Shown: positions 24,848 through 33,578 of the stretch, piece by piece
How the letters are laid out: each line of letters starts with the position of its first letter
Numbering within the stretch: position 1 is the first letter of the stretch
Assembly (NCBI GenBank): GCA_964461035.1
Contig: CAYWRI010000003.1
Span: 3,425-67,424, forward strand
Source of the DNA: CAYZNE01 sp964461035
GTDB lineage: Archaea > Nanobdellota > Nanobdellia > Woesearchaeales > CAYZNE01
Length of the DNA: 64,000 nt
Direction: 5' to 3'
Notes under the pieces: generated by a model
The model's database searches: none
The model's input: the letters and a program-made list of their open reading frames with translations, nothing else
What the model was told of the DNA's origin: nothing
Translations under genes and position numbers: made by a program

Positions 24848-25195
24848 ATGAAAAATTCAATTGGAATTCAAGTGAAAAATAAACCAAAAACAAAATGTGA
24901 TGATGTTAATTGTCCATTTCATGGAACTGTAAGTTTACATGGTAGAATATTCACTGGAAAAGTTACAAGTGATAAAATGCATAAAACTGTTACTGTTTTT
25001 TGGGAAAGAAGAGTGTTTGTTCCAAAATATGAAAGATATGACCGAAAATTTTCAAAAATAAAAGCACATAATCCTGAATGTATTAATGCTAAAACAGGAG
25101 ATATAGTTAGAATTGCTGAAACAAAACCTTTGTCTAAAACAAAGAATTTTGTTGTAATAGAAATTTTAAATAGTAATGAGGCGACAAAACAATGA
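24848..25195 (+). CDS. rps17: 30S ribosomal protein S17
   Basis: A 115-residue archaeal S17, with CPFHGTVSLHGRIFTGKV, SDKMHKTVTVFWERR and the C-terminal GDIVRIAETKPLSKTKNFVVIEI. The sequence overlaps the L14 start by four bases (ATGA), coupling the two genes. Length is normal. Confidence 0.96.
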   Translation: MKNSIGIQVKNKPKTKCDDVNCPFHGTVSLHGRIFTGKVTSDKMHKTVTVFWERRVFVPKYERYDRKFSKIKAHNPECINAKTGDIVRIAETKPLSKTKNFVVIEILNSNEATKQ

Positions 25196-25593
25196 AAGCT
25201 GTAGCTGCACATATAACCCGTGCATTGAATGTTGGTTCACAATTACAAACTTGTGATAATTCAGGTGCTAAATCACTTAAAATAACAGGTGTAAAAAGAT
25301 CCAAAACTGTTAAAGGAAGACTTCCTGCAGCAGGAGTTGGAATGATGGTAACTGCAGCTGTTAAAAAAGGTAAACCTGATATGAGAAAAAAAGTTGTCTT
25401 TGCAGTTATTGTAAGACAAAGACGAGAATATAGACGACCTAATGGTCTTAGAGTTAAATTTGAAAATAATGCGGCAGTAGTATGTAAAGATGAAAAAGGC
25501 AATCCTAAAGGAACAATATTCAAAGGACCAATTGCTAAAGAAGCTTGTACTAAATGGCCAGGAATAGCAAAAGTAGCAAGCATTATTGTTTAA
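25192..25593 (+). CDS. rpl14: 50S ribosomal protein L14
   Basis: A 133-residue archaeal L14, with TRALNVGSQLQTCDNSGAK near the start, a RLPAAGVGMMVTAAVKKGKP centre and a KGTIFKGPIAKEACTKWP ending. It binds the 23S rRNA and bridges the subunits. The ATG overlaps the S17 stop. Confidence 0.97.
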   Translation: MKAVAAHITRALNVGSQLQTCDNSGAKSLKITGVKRSKTVKGRLPAAGVGMMVTAAVKKGKPDMRKKVVFAVIVRQRREYRRPNGLRVKFENNAAVVCKDEKGNPKGTIFKGPIAKEACTKWPGIAKVASIIV

Positions 25594-25608
25594 AATATAG
25601 GTGTTCAA

Positions 25609-26073
25609 ATGAAAACAAAATTTTCAACTTCATGGAATTCAAGCAAGCAACCTCGAAAGCAGAGAAAGTATAGATATAATGCTCCGCTTCATATTAGAGG
25701 GAAGTTTCTTGCAGCACATTTATCTCCCGAGTTAAGAAAAAAATATGCTCTTAGATCATTGAGAGTTAGAAAAGGAGATAAAGTTAAAGTGATGAGAGGC
25801 GCTTACAAGGGAAGAGAAGAAAAAGTTGAAATAGTTAATGTTAAACGTGAAAAAGTTTATTTGGAAAAGTTAACTTTGGTTCGTGTTGATGGTAATACTG
25901 CAAAAATTCCTTTAAATGCATCAAATTTAATGATCATAGAACTTGAGCTTTCAGATAAGTTAAGAAAAAAGAAATTAGAATCATCTAATTCAACAACTCC
26001 TAAATTAAAATTGGAAAAATCAAAAGAGATAAAAAAAGAATCAATTAAAAAGAAACAAAATGAGGAATTATAA
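25609..26073 (+). CDS. rpl24: 50S ribosomal protein L24
   Basis: A 154-residue archaeal L24. The N-terminal HIRGKFLAAHLSPELRKKY precedes a KOW domain with VRKGDKVKVMRGAYKGREE. The last 28 residues are a Lys/Ser/Glu tail beyond the usual end. A one-base overlap (TAATG) leads into S4e. Confidence 0.96.
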   Translation: MKTKFSTSWNSSKQPRKQRKYRYNAPLHIRGKFLAAHLSPELRKKYALRSLRVRKGDKVKVMRGAYKGREEKVEIVNVKREKVYLEKLTLVRVDGNTAKIPLNASNLMIIELELSDKLRKKKLESSNSTTPKLKLEKSKEIKKESIKKKQNEEL

Positions 26074-26771
26074 TGACTAAATCACACCTTAAAAGATTAT
26101 TTGCACCAAAAACTTGGAAGTTGAATAGAAAAACGATTACATTTATTCTTCGACCTAATCCGGGCGCTCATAAGATGCAACTTGCAGAAACTTTAAACAT
26201 GTTTATTATTGAATCTGGAAAAGCTTCAAATAAAAAAGAAGTAAATTATATTTTGAATAATCATCAGGTTATTGTCGATGGAAAACAAAGAAAAGATAGA
26301 GCATTCAGTGTTGGTCTTTTTGATTTAATTTCCTATCCAGAACTTAATGAAACTTATACTTTAGTAATGAATAAATTAGGTAAACTTCAAATTGTAAAAG
26401 TTGATTCTGCTTTGAATTCAAGAATAGTATCAATTAAATCAAAGAAAAAAATTCGTGGTAATAAACTTCAAGTTTTTACGAAATGTGGAAGAACTTTACT
26501 TACTGAAGATAAATTTGATAAAGATTATTCGGTTGGTGATAGCTTAAGAATAGAACTTCCAACTCAAAAAGTATTAGCTCATGTTAAATTTGAAAAAGGT
26601 GCTGAAGTTTTTACTTTTGCAGGTTCACATAAAGGAATAAGTGCAGTTATTCAAAAAATAGAAAACACTAGAATATTTTGTAAATTCAAAGAAATTGAAT
26701 TTGAAACAAATAATTATAGCATTATAGTTATAGATGACAAAATGAAAAAATTATTACAAACAATTGATTAA
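26073..26771 (+). CDS. rps4e: 30S ribosomal protein S4e
   Basis: A 232-residue S4e, recognised from SHLKRLFAPKTWKLNRK, FIIESGKASNKKEVNYIL (S4 RNA-binding fold), VDGKQRKDRAFSVGLFDLI and a C-terminal KOW-like segment GSHKGISAVI. It is an archaeal/eukaryotic small-subunit protein and sits in its conserved place between L24 and L5. Confidence 0.97.
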   Translation: MTKSHLKRLFAPKTWKLNRKTITFILRPNPGAHKMQLAETLNMFIIESGKASNKKEVNYILNNHQVIVDGKQRKDRAFSVGLFDLISYPELNETYTLVMNKLGKLQIVKVDSALNSRIVSIKSKKKIRGNKLQVFTKCGRTLLTEDKFDKDYSVGDSLRIELPTQKVLAHVKFEKGAEVFTFAGSHKGISAVIQKIENTRIFCKFKEIEFETNNYSIIVIDDKMKKLLQTID

Positions 26772-26773
26772 AA

Positions 26774-27313
26774 ATGGTTCATAATATGAAAACAATAACT
26801 GTGGGAAAATTAACTTTGAACATAGGTGCAGGTAAAGAACAGAAAAATCTTGATAAAGCAATCAAAGTAATTCAAGATATAACTAAAATGACTCCTGTTA
26901 AAACAACATCCACTAAAAGAATTGCGGGATGGGGTATAAGACTTGGTCTTCCTATTGGTTGTAAATTAACTTTAAGAAAAACTCAAATTCCAGAATTACT
27001 TAAGAGATTACTTGTCTCAAAAGATAATGTACTTTCAGCTAAATGCTTTGATAACAATGGAAATATTTCATTTGGAATTCCCGAATATATTGATATTCCT
27101 GGAACAAATTATGATCCTAAAATTGGAATAATGGGTTTACAAGCAAGTATCACGCTTGTAAGACCTGGGTTTAGAATAAAATTAAGAAAACTCAATAAAA
27201 CAAAAATTGGGAAAACTCACAGAATTAGTAAAAAAGATGCTATTGACTTCATGAAACTTAATTATAATGTTAAGATAAAAGAAGAAGTAGAAGCTGAAGA
27301 GGATGATGATTAA
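26774..27313 (+). CDS. rpl5: 50S ribosomal protein L5
   Basis: A 179-residue archaeal L5, with KLTLNIGAGKEQKNLDKA, the KTTSTKRIAGWGIRLGLPIG loop, GIPEYIDIPGTNYDPKIGIMG and RPGFRIKLRKLNK. It binds 5S rRNA. A second ATG at 26786 gives a start closer to the family's usual one. ATG 26774 directly follows the S4e stop and either is possible. The C terminus is acidic (EAEEDDD). Confidence 0.96.
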   Translation: MVHNMKTITVGKLTLNIGAGKEQKNLDKAIKVIQDITKMTPVKTTSTKRIAGWGIRLGLPIGCKLTLRKTQIPELLKRLLVSKDNVLSAKCFDNNGNISFGIPEYIDIPGTNYDPKIGIMGLQASITLVRPGFRIKLRKLNKTKIGKTHRISKKDAIDFMKLNYNVKIKEEVEAEEDDD

Positions 27314-27315
27314 AA

Positions 27316-27546
27316 ATGACAACTTCAGATCCAAAAAAAATGCTTAAGCAACTTGAAGGAAAACCGGGTAAAAAAATAAAATACCTTAAGCATAATTTAC
27401 CTAGAGAAAGAAAATTTGGAGAATCAGTTCATAAATGTAGTTTATGTGGAAGAACACATGCTCACATAAGTAAATATGGCTTGAATCTTTGTAGACAATG
27501 CTTTAGGCTTAAAGCAACAAAATTAGGTTTTAAAAAATATAGTTAA
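27316..27546 (+). CDS. rps14: 30S ribosomal protein S14 (zinc form)
   Basis: A 76-residue S14. The core HKCSLCGRTHAHISKYG and LCRQCFRLKATKLGFKKYS has the four zinc-binding cysteines. The first 25 residues are an extra basic segment (KMLKQLEGKPGKKIKYLKH) not present in the shortest archaeal S14 (about 50 residues). An internal ATG could give a shorter product; the longer one directly follows the L5 stop. Confidence 0.94.
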   Translation: MTTSDPKKMLKQLEGKPGKKIKYLKHNLPRERKFGESVHKCSLCGRTHAHISKYGLNLCRQCFRLKATKLGFKKYS

Positions 27547-27567
27547 GTCATGATTAGGTGTTAAAAA

Positions 27568-27960
27568 ATGAGTTTGAATGATCCGTTGGCAAATGTGCTG
27601 TCACATATAAAAAACTATGAAAATATTGGAAAGACCGAACTAGCGACAGCTAATAATTCCAAAGTTATAAGAAATATATTAAAAATACTTCAAACAGAAG
27701 GATATATTGGAGACTTTGAAGTTATTGATGATGGGCGAGGAGGAGTTATTAAATTAAATCTTCTTGGTCGTATTAACAAAATTGGTGTTGTAAAACCTCG
27801 GTTTGCTATTAAAAAAACAGACTTTGAAAAGTTTGAAAAAAGATTTTTACCCGCAAGAGGATTTGGTATAATTATAGTATCAACTTCAATGGGTATAATG
27901 ACAAATGTTGCTGCAAAAAAATTAGGTATAGGTGGCAAATTACTTTGTTACTGCTATTAA
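27568..27960 (+). CDS. rps8: 30S ribosomal protein S8
   Basis: A 130-residue archaeal S8, with NDPLANVLSHIKNYENIGK, LKILQTEGYIGDFEVIDDG and LPARGFGIIIVSTSMGIMT before a short AAKKLGIGGKLLCYCY ending. A GATTAGGTG ribosome binding site precedes the ATG. S8 binds the central domain of 16S rRNA and, in many organisms, controls this operon. Confidence 0.97.
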   Translation: MSLNDPLANVLSHIKNYENIGKTELATANNSKVIRNILKILQTEGYIGDFEVIDDGRGGVIKLNLLGRINKIGVVKPRFAIKKTDFEKFEKRFLPARGFGIIIVSTSMGIMTNVAAKKLGIGGKLLCYCY

Positions 27961-27967
27961 TGTATGA

Positions 27968-28519
27968 ATGAAAATGGTTATAAGATATTTTGAAAGAAAA
28001 ATAGAAATTCCTGAAGGATGTAGTGTTGTAATAGATAATGCACTTATAAAAATTACAAGCCCAAAAGGAAATGTACAGAAAGATATGAAAAATAAATTAG
28101 TAAAATCTGAAGTTACTAAAGATTCTGTTTTACTTTATGCTGAAAAAAATACAAAAACTTTCAAAAAATTAGTTTTCACTTTTTCATCACACTTAAAGAA
28201 TATGTTAACTGGTCTTGTTGAAGGTCATAAATATGTGTTAAAAATATGCTCAGGACATTTTCCAATGTCTGTCGCAGTAAAAGGAAATAAGTTTGAAGTG
28301 AAGAATTTTATAGGGGAAAATAAACCTCGTATATTAAAACTTCATGAAGGTGTTAGTGTTAAAATGAATGGTACTGAAATTGTTGTTGAAAGTATAGATA
28401 AAGAATTGGCAGGTCAGACTGCTGCAAGTATCGAACAGTTAACCAGAAGACCTGGATTTGATCGTAGGATATTCCAAGATGGAATATATATAACAGAAAA
28501 AGATGGTAAGAAAATTTAA
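27968..28519 (+). CDS. rpl6: 50S ribosomal protein L6
   Basis: A 183-residue archaeal L6 with two similar domains: EIPEGCSVVIDNALIKITSP and KGNVQKDM, followed by the LVEGHKYVLKICSGHFPMSV linker and the C-terminal DKELAGQTAASIEQLTRRPG that binds the sarcin-ricin-loop region. Length and order are normal. Confidence 0.96.
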   Translation: MKMVIRYFERKIEIPEGCSVVIDNALIKITSPKGNVQKDMKNKLVKSEVTKDSVLLYAEKNTKTFKKLVFTFSSHLKNMLTGLVEGHKYVLKICSGHFPMSVAVKGNKFEVKNFIGENKPRILKLHEGVSVKMNGTEIVVESIDKELAGQTAASIEQLTRRPGFDRRIFQDGIYITEKDGKKI

Positions 28520-28530
28520 TTATAGTTAAA

Positions 28531-29172
28531 ATGGCAGACAAAAAAACATTACTGGATTTAAAGAAGAAAATGAAGGCTAAACGACCTACATTTATTAGAA
28601 GCAGTGCTAAAATTAAAAAGCGTGTTTCTTGTTCTGGTTGGAGACGACCCAAAGGTCTGCAAAATAAAATGAGACTAAAGAAGAGAGGATATCATAGATG
28701 TGTTGATACAGGGTATGGAACTCCTAATGAAATTCGTCATGTTGATTTGAAAACGGGTTTACTTTCAATAGTTGTTTCAAGTAAAAAGGATATTGAAAAA
28801 ATAGATTCAAAAACTCATGCGGTTATTTTATCTTCCAAACTTGGAATAAAAAAGAAACAAGAATTAATAAAAATTGTTGAAGAGAAAAAACTTGTACTTG
28901 TTCAAGGTCTTGACAAAATTAAAAATTCGGTTGATAAAGCTTTGAAAACAAAGGAACAAAAAAAGAAAGAACAGTTGAATAGAAAAAAATCAAAAGAAAC
29001 TAAACAGAAAAAAGCTTCAGAAGAAAAAAAGAAAAAAGAAAAGAAAAAAGAAGAAGAATCTAAGAAAGGTTCTGAAGATTTAGATACTTTAGCTAATGAT
29101 ATAAAAGAAGAATCTGATGAGCAAAAAAGTGCTAAAAAAGTATTTACAAAAAAAGATGCTAATAATTTTTAA
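28531..29172 (+). CDS. rpl32e: 50S ribosomal protein L32e with charged tail
   Basis: A 213-residue protein. The first 145 residues match archaeal L32e: FIRSSAKIKKRVSCSGWRRP, LQNKMRLKKRGYHRCVDTGY and the globular part with HAVILSSKLGIKKKQELI. The last 70 residues are Lys/Glu-rich with a likely single long helix (KEKKKEEESKKGSEDL), well beyond the family's usual end. Confidence 0.95.
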   Translation: MADKKTLLDLKKKMKAKRPTFIRSSAKIKKRVSCSGWRRPKGLQNKMRLKKRGYHRCVDTGYGTPNEIRHVDLKTGLLSIVVSSKKDIEKIDSKTHAVILSSKLGIKKKQELIKIVEEKKLVLVQGLDKIKNSVDKALKTKEQKKKEQLNRKKSKETKQKKASEEKKKKEKKKEEESKKGSEDLDTLANDIKEESDEQKSAKKVFTKKDANNF

Positions 29173-29200
29173 AAAAATTTAATAATAAGTGATAATTAAA

Positions 29201-29659
29201 ATGAAACTCGATTTACAAAAAAGACTAGCGGCAAGGATTTTTAAGTCCTCGAAGAACAGAGTTAGATTTGAGACTGATGTTCTTGATGAAATTAAAGAAG
29301 GACTTACTAAATCAGATATGCGTGGAATGATTAATAGAGGTCTTGTATCTTTAAATCCAAAAAAAGGAATTAGTAGAGTAAGAGCTAGAAAAAGAGCTGA
29401 GCAAAAAGCAAAAGGGTTAAGAAAAGGTCCAGGAAAAAGAAAAGGTACAAAAAATGCTAGACAACCCGATAAAGAAACTTGGATGAATAAAATAAGATTA
29501 CAAAGACAATTCCTTAAAGAGTTATATGATAAAAAATATTTATCTACAGCTATTTATAGAAATCTTTACATGAAATCAAAAGGCGGATTTTTTAGAAATA
29601 AAAGACATATTAAAGTTTATATAGATGATAATAATCTTTCATTGAAAAAAGCTAAATAA
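29201..29659 (+). CDS. rpl19e: 50S ribosomal protein L19e
   Basis: A 152-residue L19e from ATG 29201, with LDLQKRLAARIFKSSKNRV, KSDMRGMINRGLVSLNPKKG and GKRKGTKNARQPDKETWM, all family hallmarks. A longer frame starts at GTG 29189, but the ATG matches the usual L19e N terminus and is preferred. It is an archaeal/eukaryotic protein of the exit side of the large subunit. The long C-terminal helix reaches toward the small subunit in known structures. Confidence 0.96.
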   Translation: MKLDLQKRLAARIFKSSKNRVRFETDVLDEIKEGLTKSDMRGMINRGLVSLNPKKGISRVRARKRAEQKAKGLRKGPGKRKGTKNARQPDKETWMNKIRLQRQFLKELYDKKYLSTAIYRNLYMKSKGGFFRNKRHIKVYIDDNNLSLKKAK

Positions 29660-29672
29660 CTGGTGAATTATA

Positions 29673-30173
29673 ATGAGACGAAGTGTTCCAACAATACCCT
29701 TAAGACGGAAAAGAGAAAATAAAACAAACTATAGAAAAAGATTTGCTTATCTTAAATCTGGAAAAAATAGACTTGTTATTAGATTAAGTAATAAATATTT
29801 AACACTTCAAATTGTGAATTATACCCCTGCGGGTGACACAATTATAAAGTCTTGTGTATCAAAAGAATTACAAAAATTAGGTTGGACTAGTTCTTGTAAT
29901 AATTTACCTGCAGCATATCTTACCGGTTTATTATTAGCGCATAAAATGAATTCAGAAGAAAACAAAGTATGTATTGTTGATTTAGGTCTGAGAAATCCTA
30001 AAAGTGGAAATAGCAAAATTTATGCCGCATTAAGAGGTGCTCTTGAAGGAGGATTAGATTTGCCTGTTGATACAAAAATTTTTCCAAGTGATGATTCAAT
30101 AATTGGAAAGCACATAAGTGAAGACTTAGCAAAGTCTGTTGAAGATATAAAGAAAAAAATTCAAATAATTTAA
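29673..30173 (+). CDS. rpl18: 50S ribosomal protein L18
   Basis: A 166-residue archaeal L18, with VPTIPLRRKRENKTNYRKR, LKSGKNRLVIRLSNKYL, NLPAAYLTGLLLAHK and DLGLRNPKSGNSKIYAALRG. It binds 5S rRNA together with L5. A GGTGAATTATAATG start region with a GGTG ribosome binding site precedes it. Length is slightly shorter than in many archaea. Confidence 0.95.
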   Translation: MRRSVPTIPLRRKRENKTNYRKRFAYLKSGKNRLVIRLSNKYLTLQIVNYTPAGDTIIKSCVSKELQKLGWTSSCNNLPAAYLTGLLLAHKMNSEENKVCIVDLGLRNPKSGNSKIYAALRGALEGGLDLPVDTKIFPSDDSIIGKHISEDLAKSVEDIKKKIQII

Positions 30174-30191
30174 TGATTAAGGTAAAGCAAA

Positions 30192-31103
30192 ATGTCTCCT
30201 AAACAAAAAAAACCAAATTCAAAAACAAAATCGGATCTTAAACCTAGAAGAGATAATAATAGGAAAGATAAAAGATTTTCTAATAAAAGAAAAGATCTTA
30301 AACCTAAAGTGTCCAAAAAACAATTAATGGATGCGTGGATTCCTAAAACAGAAATTGGAAAAAAAGTAAAATCAAAAGATATCATAGATATAGATACAAT
30401 TCTTAATTCAGGAATTAATATACTTGAACCAGAAATCGTAGATTTTTTAATTGAGTTAGAAGATGAACTTCTTCTTGTTGGTCAATCCAAAGGTAAATTT
30501 GGTGGTGGTCAGAGAAGAGTTTTTAGACAAACTCAAAAGAAAACCAGAGAAGGTAATAAACCAAAATTTTCAACTGTTTGTGTAGTTGGAGATAAAGATG
30601 GTCATGTTGGTGTTGGGTTTGGTAAAGCAAAAGAAACTGTTCCTGCAAGAGAAAAAGCAAAAAGACAAGCAAAACTAAGCATATTCAAAATAAGAAGAGG
30701 ATGCGGAAGTTGGGAGTGTAATTGTGGTGAACCTCACACAGTTCCTTTTGCAGTTGAAGGAAAATGTGGTTCAGTAATTGTTAGATTAATGCCTGCACCA
30801 AAAGGTAAGGGTTTATGTGTTGAATCAGAAGTCGCAAAAATACTTGCATTTGCAGGTATAAAAGATGTTTGGTCAAAAACTTTTGGTCAAACAAAAAATC
30901 GTCTTAATTTATTCAAAGCAACCGTTGAAGCATTAAAAAAATTATCTTCAACAAAAGTTAGACCATTAGATATAGCTAATTGTTCTATAATTGATTATTC
31001 TTTAATCAAAAAAGAAAGACAAGAAACAGGTATTGAAGAAAAAAAAGAAATTTTAGAAGAGCCAATACTTAATGTTGAAGAAATAGAAGATGTTGATAGA
31101 TAG
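30192..31103 (+). CDS. rps5: 30S ribosomal protein S5 with basic N-terminal extension
   Basis: A 303-residue archaeal S5 that is longer than usual. Residues 1-45 are a Lys/Arg/Asn/Ser-rich extension. The S5 domain follows: RRVFRQTQKKTREGNKPKF, GVGFGKAKETVPAREKAKR, CGEPHTVPFAVEGKCGSV and MPAPKGKGLCVESEVAKIL. The C terminus is acidic. A zinc-binding-like GCGSWECNCGEPH occurs in the archaeal form. It overlaps the start region of L30. Confidence 0.95.
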   Translation: MSPKQKKPNSKTKSDLKPRRDNNRKDKRFSNKRKDLKPKVSKKQLMDAWIPKTEIGKKVKSKDIIDIDTILNSGINILEPEIVDFLIELEDELLLVGQSKGKFGGGQRRVFRQTQKKTREGNKPKFSTVCVVGDKDGHVGVGFGKAKETVPAREKAKRQAKLSIFKIRRGCGSWECNCGEPHTVPFAVEGKCGSVIVRLMPAPKGKGLCVESEVAKILAFAGIKDVWSKTFGQTKNRLNLFKATVEALKKLSSTKVRPLDIANCSIIDYSLIKKERQETGIEEKKEILEEPILNVEEIEDVDR

Positions 31104-31110
31104 GTGTAAA

Positions 31111-31515
31111 ATGTCAGAAGAAACTAATAATAAAAAATCTGTAAACGAGAAAATTGCAATTATACTTATTCGAGGAAGAATAGGTATGAGACATGATATG
31201 CGCATGACTGCAGATTTACTTAAATTAATAAAAAAGAATACTTGTGTAGTTCTTGAAAATACTCTTCCGAATAAGGGCATGGTTGAAAAAATTAAAGATT
31301 ATGCAACTTATGGACTTTTAGATGATTCAACTCACAAATTACTTATCAGTAAAAGAGCACAGAAAGATAAAGAAGGTAAAGTTTTAAACATTTTTAAACT
31401 TCATCCTCCTAGAGGCGGATTTGAAAGAAAAGGAACAAAACAGCCTTTTTCCAATGGTGGTGCTTTAGGTAATAGAAAAGATAAAATAAACTTACTTATA
31501 CAAAGAATGATTTAG
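31111..31515 (+). CDS. rpl30: 50S ribosomal protein L30
   Basis: A 134-residue archaeal L30 from ATG 31111: KIAIILIRGRIGMRHDMRM, NTCVVLENTLPNKGMVEKI and LHPPRGGFERKGTKQPFSNGG. A longer frame starts at ATG 31090, inside S5, but the ATG at 31111 follows a GGTG ribosome binding site at the S5 stop and gives a usual N terminus, so it is preferred. Confidence 0.95.
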   Translation: MSEETNNKKSVNEKIAIILIRGRIGMRHDMRMTADLLKLIKKNTCVVLENTLPNKGMVEKIKDYATYGLLDDSTHKLLISKRAQKDKEGKVLNIFKLHPPRGGFERKGTKQPFSNGGALGNRKDKINLLIQRMI

Positions 31516-31525
31516 GTTGATTATT

Positions 31526-31996
31526 ATGGTAAATTTTAAAAGAAAAAAGAATACACGGCAAAGAGGAACACACACTCATGGCTGCGGCTCTAAAAAGAAA
31601 CGAAGAGGAGCGGGTAATCGTGGTGGACGAGGAGATGCAGGTTCAGGTAAAAGAGGAGATGCAAAAAAACCTAGTTACTGGGCCATAAAAAATAGATTTG
31701 GTAAAAACGGATTCACTTCAAAATCTAAACTAGTAATCAATCAAATAAATTTAGTTGAATTACAATCTGCAGTAGAAACTTATATTAAACAAGGCAAAGC
31801 TGAACTAAAAGCAGATACTTATATTGTTAATCTTAAAGATATAAAAAGAAATAAATTACTCGGAACTGGAAAATTATACAAGAAATTTGAAATAACAACA
31901 GAATACGCATCAGAAACCGCAGTAAAAAAAGTGCAAGAAGCAGGTGGTAAAGTAATTTTACTTAAATCCTCAGTTGCAAATGAATTAGAGAAATAG
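31526..31996 (+). CDS. rpl15: 50S ribosomal protein L15
   Basis: A 156-residue archaeal L15 from ATG 31526, with FKRKKNTRQRGTHTHGCG, RRGAGNRGGRGDAGSGKRGD and PSYWAIKNRFGKNGFTS. The frame also offers TTG 31517, but the ATG gives the standard N terminus. It is the last ribosomal protein in this block. SecY follows after a 121-base gap with its own TATA box. Confidence 0.96.
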   Translation: MVNFKRKKNTRQRGTHTHGCGSKKKRRGAGNRGGRGDAGSGKRGDAKKPSYWAIKNRFGKNGFTSKSKLVINQINLVELQSAVETYIKQGKAELKADTYIVNLKDIKRNKLLGTGKLYKKFEITTEYASETAVKKVQEAGGKVILLKSSVANELEK

Positions 31997-32085
31997 TTCA
32001 AAGTTATTTACTTTTATTGTTTTACTTTTATCATTTTTATTGATAGTTTAGTATTACATTATGTTATGTGACTATTTCTCAAAAA

Positions 32086-32096
32086 ATATTTAAATG
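32086..32096 (+). promoter_or_regulatory. TATA box of secY
   Basis: ATATTTAAATG lies about 25-30 bases before the SecY ATG, separated from L15 by a T-rich stretch that may end the ribosomal transcript. SecY therefore probably has an independent, leaderless promoter. Confidence 0.5.
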
Positions 32097-32117
32097 TTTT
32101 TAATAATGTGATGTTTT

Positions 32118-33449
32118 ATGGTATCAACTCTAGATAAACTATTATTTAATCTGCCCGAAGTATCTCACCCGACAGAAAAGAAAGTATCTTTTAAGACTAA
32201 AATAAAGTGGACTCTAATTACTCTTGTTTTATTCTTTGTTTTGGGTGTTGTTCCTTTATATGGTGCAGATGCGAGTGTATTACAACAATTTGAATATCTT
32301 TCTATATTGCTTGGTGCACAATTTGGTTCTTTAATCAGTTTAGGCATTGGTCCTATTGTAACTGCATCCATAGTTTTACAATTACTTAATGGCTCAGGAA
32401 TTGTGAAATTTGATCTTTCATCAGATAATGGTAAAAAAAGATTTCAAGGAGTTCAAAAATTACTTGCAATGTTTTTTATACTTTTTGAAGCATACATATA
32501 TGTTGCGGTTGGCGGATTAAAAGCAATGCCTGGTGTTTCTCCTGTACTTATTATTGGTCAATTAATACTGGGTGGAATCTTAATTATGTTTATGGATGAA
32601 GTAATAACTAAATGGGGATTTGGTTCAGGAATAAGTTTGTTCATTGCTGCAAATGTTTCTCAGTCTTTATTCGTTAGAATCTTTAGTCCACAGCATCTTC
32701 AGGGAAGTAATTATTCTGTAGGTGCATTATTTGCATTAGTACAAGCATTTGCAGATAATAATCCTCAAACAGCAGGATTAATGCTTGCAGCACTTCTTGC
32801 AACCGCAGGTGTTTTCTTATTAGTAGTTTATGTTCAATCAATGAATATTGAAATTCCTTTATCATATGGTCGAGTTAGAGGTTTTGGTATAAGATGGCCC
32901 TTAAAATTTTTATATACTAGTAATATTCCAGTTATATTAATTGCAGCTTTAATGGCAAACATACAATTATTTGCTCGATTATTTGGAAATAATGGTTCTG
33001 GGGGAATAATTGCTTGGTTACAGGCACCTAAGCTGATTGAATTAATTATAAAAGGGAGTGTAGCTCCAATAAACTTTGCTCAAGCACTAGTTTATCTGTT
33101 GATTTTAGTTAGTGGAGCAGTATTATTTAGTATGTTTTGGGTTCAAACATCGGGTCTTGATGCTAGAAGTCAGGCTAAAAAAATAATGGAATCAGGCTTA
33201 CAAATGCCTGGTTTTAGAAGAGATGCACGAGTTTTAGAAAAAGTGCTCAATAGATATATTACTCCTTTAACTGTTATGGGTGGAATAACTGTGGGTCTTT
33301 TAGCAGGTCTTGCAGATATTGCAGGAGCGTTGGCTAATGGAACAGGTATTTTATTGGCTGTTATGATTATTTATCAATTGTATGAACAGATAGCTCAACA
33401 ACATATGATGGATATGAATCCTATGATGCGAAAATTCATGGGTAAATAA
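32118..33449 (+). CDS. secY: Protein translocase subunit SecY
   Basis: A 443-residue SecY/Sec61-alpha with ten hydrophobic helices. Hallmarks are TM2a plug-region GAQFGSLISLGIGPIVTAS, LLNGSGIV, the FGSGISLFIAANV of TM5, NIEIPLSYGRVRGFG (cytoplasmic loop contacting the ribosome) and GGITVGLLAGLADIAGALANG in TM10. It forms the membrane channel with SecE and Sec61-beta, not seen here. Length is normal for archaea. It works with the EMC3-like insertase (5952) and signal peptidase (50262). Confidence 0.96.
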   Translation: MVSTLDKLLFNLPEVSHPTEKKVSFKTKIKWTLITLVLFFVLGVVPLYGADASVLQQFEYLSILLGAQFGSLISLGIGPIVTASIVLQLLNGSGIVKFDLSSDNGKKRFQGVQKLLAMFFILFEAYIYVAVGGLKAMPGVSPVLIIGQLILGGILIMFMDEVITKWGFGSGISLFIAANVSQSLFVRIFSPQHLQGSNYSVGALFALVQAFADNNPQTAGLMLAALLATAGVFLLVVYVQSMNIEIPLSYGRVRGFGIRWPLKFLYTSNIPVILIAALMANIQLFARLFGNNGSGGIIAWLQAPKLIELIIKGSVAPINFAQALVYLLILVSGAVLFSMFWVQTSGLDARSQAKKIMESGLQMPGFRRDARVLEKVLNRYITPLTVMGGITVGLLAGLADIAGALANGTGILLAVMIIYQLYEQIAQQHMMDMNPMMRKFMGK

Positions 33450-33559
33450 TTTCTCTTTTTTTTAATCTGAGATAAACTTACAATACGCTGATTTTATGTT
33501 AATTTATGTAATTCAGCTCAAAATATTTCCGGAGGGATTAAAACGACTGAAAGTTATGG

Positions 33560-33575
33560 TGGACTTAAAAGTCCA
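33560..33575 (+). promoter_or_regulatory. Hairpin directly before the 64-residue orphan's ATG
   Basis: A perfect 7-base inverted repeat, TGGACTT with AAGTCCA around AA, ends three bases before ATG 33579. Upstream at 33531-33536 lies GGAGGG, a strong ribosome-binding sequence about 42 bases from that ATG. The hairpin could bring the two together or control translation (inference). An in-frame reading continues upstream to GGAGGG without a usual start codon. Confidence 0.35.
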
Positions 33576-33578
33576 AAA

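Noticed and set aside
24444..25608. Long frames on the minus strand within the ribosomal cluster (124, 149 and 111 residues)
   Set aside because: They overlap SUI1, Rnp1, S17 and L14 completely and have shadow-like composition (Phe/Ser/Leu-rich or aromatic-rich). The + strand genes are certain.
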